DNA of 30,070 nt from Caulobacter segnis (GTDB lineage: Bacteria > Pseudomonadota > Alphaproteobacteria > Caulobacterales > Caulobacteraceae), in assembly GCF_003243465.1 (NCBI RefSeq), contig NZ_QFQZ01000060.1, positions 1 to 30,070 on the forward strand, read 5' to 3'. Positions 29,347 to 30,070 of this stretch are shown here, piece after piece. Positions within the stretch are counted from its first letter, which is position 1. The number at the start of each line of letters is the position of its first letter. The notes under the pieces were generated by a model, which was not told the origin of the DNA, ran no database searches, and was given only the letters and a program-made list of their open reading frames with translations. The position numbers were made by a program, and so were the translations under genes.

Positions 29347-30070
29347 ATGGCTCACGCCGCTGACATCGACCACCACGACGGCCACGACGCCGATCACAAG
29401 CCGCCCTTTTTCGCCCGCTGGTTCTTCTCGACGAACCACAAGGACATCGGCACGCTGTACATCCTGTTCGCCATCATGGCGGGCATTGTCGGCGGCGCGC
29501 TGTCGGGCCTGATCCGCTGGGAGCTGATGGAGCCGGGCATCCAGGTGTTTTCCGACACCGGCCTGCTGGCCCAGCTGGGCGTCTTCAAGGGCAAGCACGG
29601 CTACAACGCCGTCGTCACCGCCCACGCCCTGATCATGATCTTCTTCATGGTCATGCCCGCCATGATCGGCGGCTTCGGCAACTGGTTCGTGCCGATCATG
29701 ATCGGCGCGCCGGACATGGCCTTCCCGCGGATGAACAACATCTCGTTCTGGCTGCTGGTCGCCGCCTGGATCCTGCTCTGCGTGTCGATGTTCGTCGACG
29801 GCGGCCCGGGCCACGGCTTCGGCGGCGGCTGGACGATCTATCCGCCGCTGTCGACGATCGGCCACAAGGGTCCGGCCATGGACCTGGCGATCCTGTCGCT
29901 CCACCTGGCCGGCGCCTCGTCGATCCTGGGCGCGATCAACTTCATCACCACGATCTTCAACATGCGCGCGCCGGGCATGACCCTGCACCGCATGCCGCTG
30001 TTCGCCTGGTCGGTGCTGATCACCGCCTTCCTGCTGCTGCTGTCGCTGCCCGTCCTGGCCGGCGCCATCA
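29347..30070 (+). CDS. ctaD: Cytochrome c oxidase subunit I (CtaD), cut by window end
   Basis: The first 241 residues of subunit I are present, and the frame runs off the right edge. The Met is preceded by AGGA at a 9-base spacing, in the same transcript as ctaC. His93 in TAHALIMIFFMVMPAMIGGFGNW is a ligand of low-spin heme a, and Asp123 in IGAPDMAFPRMNN is the entry of the D proton channel, with Asn130 and Asn131 nearby. The N-terminus is rich in His and Asp (HAADIDHHDGHDADH) ahead of the first helix. The remaining heme a3/CuB ligands would lie beyond the window. The oxidase reduces oxygen to water and pumps protons. Confidence 0.96.
   Translation, partial: MAHAADIDHHDGHDADHKPPFFARWFFSTNHKDIGTLYILFAIMAGIVGGALSGLIRWELMEPGIQVFSDTGLLAQLGVFKGKHGYNAVVTAHALIMIFFMVMPAMIGGFGNWFVPIMIGAPDMAFPRMNNISFWLLVAAWILLCVSMFVDGGPGHGFGGGWTIYPPLSTIGHKGPAMDLAILSLHLAGASSILGAINFITTIFNMRAPGMTLHRMPLFAWSVLITAFLLLLSLPVLAGAI

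Overview
The window is chromosomal DNA from a high-GC alphaproteobacterium, most likely Caulobacter or a close relative. The evidence is the very strong GC bias at third positions, the plant-type glutamate-cysteine ligase, the S10 peptidase and POT transporter types, a FixK-like box, and a partial match to a CtrA box. I see no insertion sequences, phage genes, CRISPR arrays, tRNAs or rRNAs. It reads as ordinary, tightly packed core and near-core chromosome: 34 genes can be supported, 33 complete and one cut by the right edge.

Left part (1-9530). A gene-poor stretch (1-442) holds several dyads. A minus-strand run follows: a secreted cupin protein, an aldo/keto reductase, a Pr6Pr membrane protein and an MmcQ/YjbR protein. 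An atypical SDR protein (plus strand) diverges from it. A four-gene minus-strand set comes next: fatty acid desaturase, METTL20-like methyltransferase, VOC protein and YkgJ-type Cys-cluster protein. A small secreted LprI-like protein, a double-hairpin intergenic repeat, ubiA (ubiquinone biosynthesis, minus) and a monofunctional catalase (plus) complete this part.

Middle part (9530-21320). Two small DUF454/YbaN-type membrane proteins lie in tandem, the first looking like a degraded copy of the second. They are followed by an ABC exporter half-transporter, a DUF4153 membrane protein (minus), a secreted S10 serine carboxypeptidase-like protein, a DUF1801 protein, and a LysR regulator divergent from an NTF2-like/SDR gene pair. 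A PPK2-type polyphosphate kinase (minus) diverges from rsmE, and gshA makes the first enzyme of glutathione synthesis. A 47-residue membrane microprotein (minus) has a CtrA-like site upstream.

Right part (21320-30070). Here are a DUF427 protein, a POT-family peptide transporter with an extra N-terminal membrane segment and a 75-residue periplasmic insert, a GNAT acetyltransferase, and tldD. A PadR / HAAS-type membrane protein / GIN-domain protein operon follows, preceded by GGTAC repeats that look like its own operator. The window ends in the aa3-type cytochrome c oxidase genes ctaC and ctaD (partial), with a near-perfect FNR/FixK box 42 bases before the ctaC start.

Functional links are clearest for redox and respiration (ubiA, catalase, gshA, ctaC-ctaD) and for envelope sensing (PadR-HAAS-GIN). 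I found no obvious new defence or mobile system. The items most worth a second look are the regulatory sites and small proteins in Part 2.
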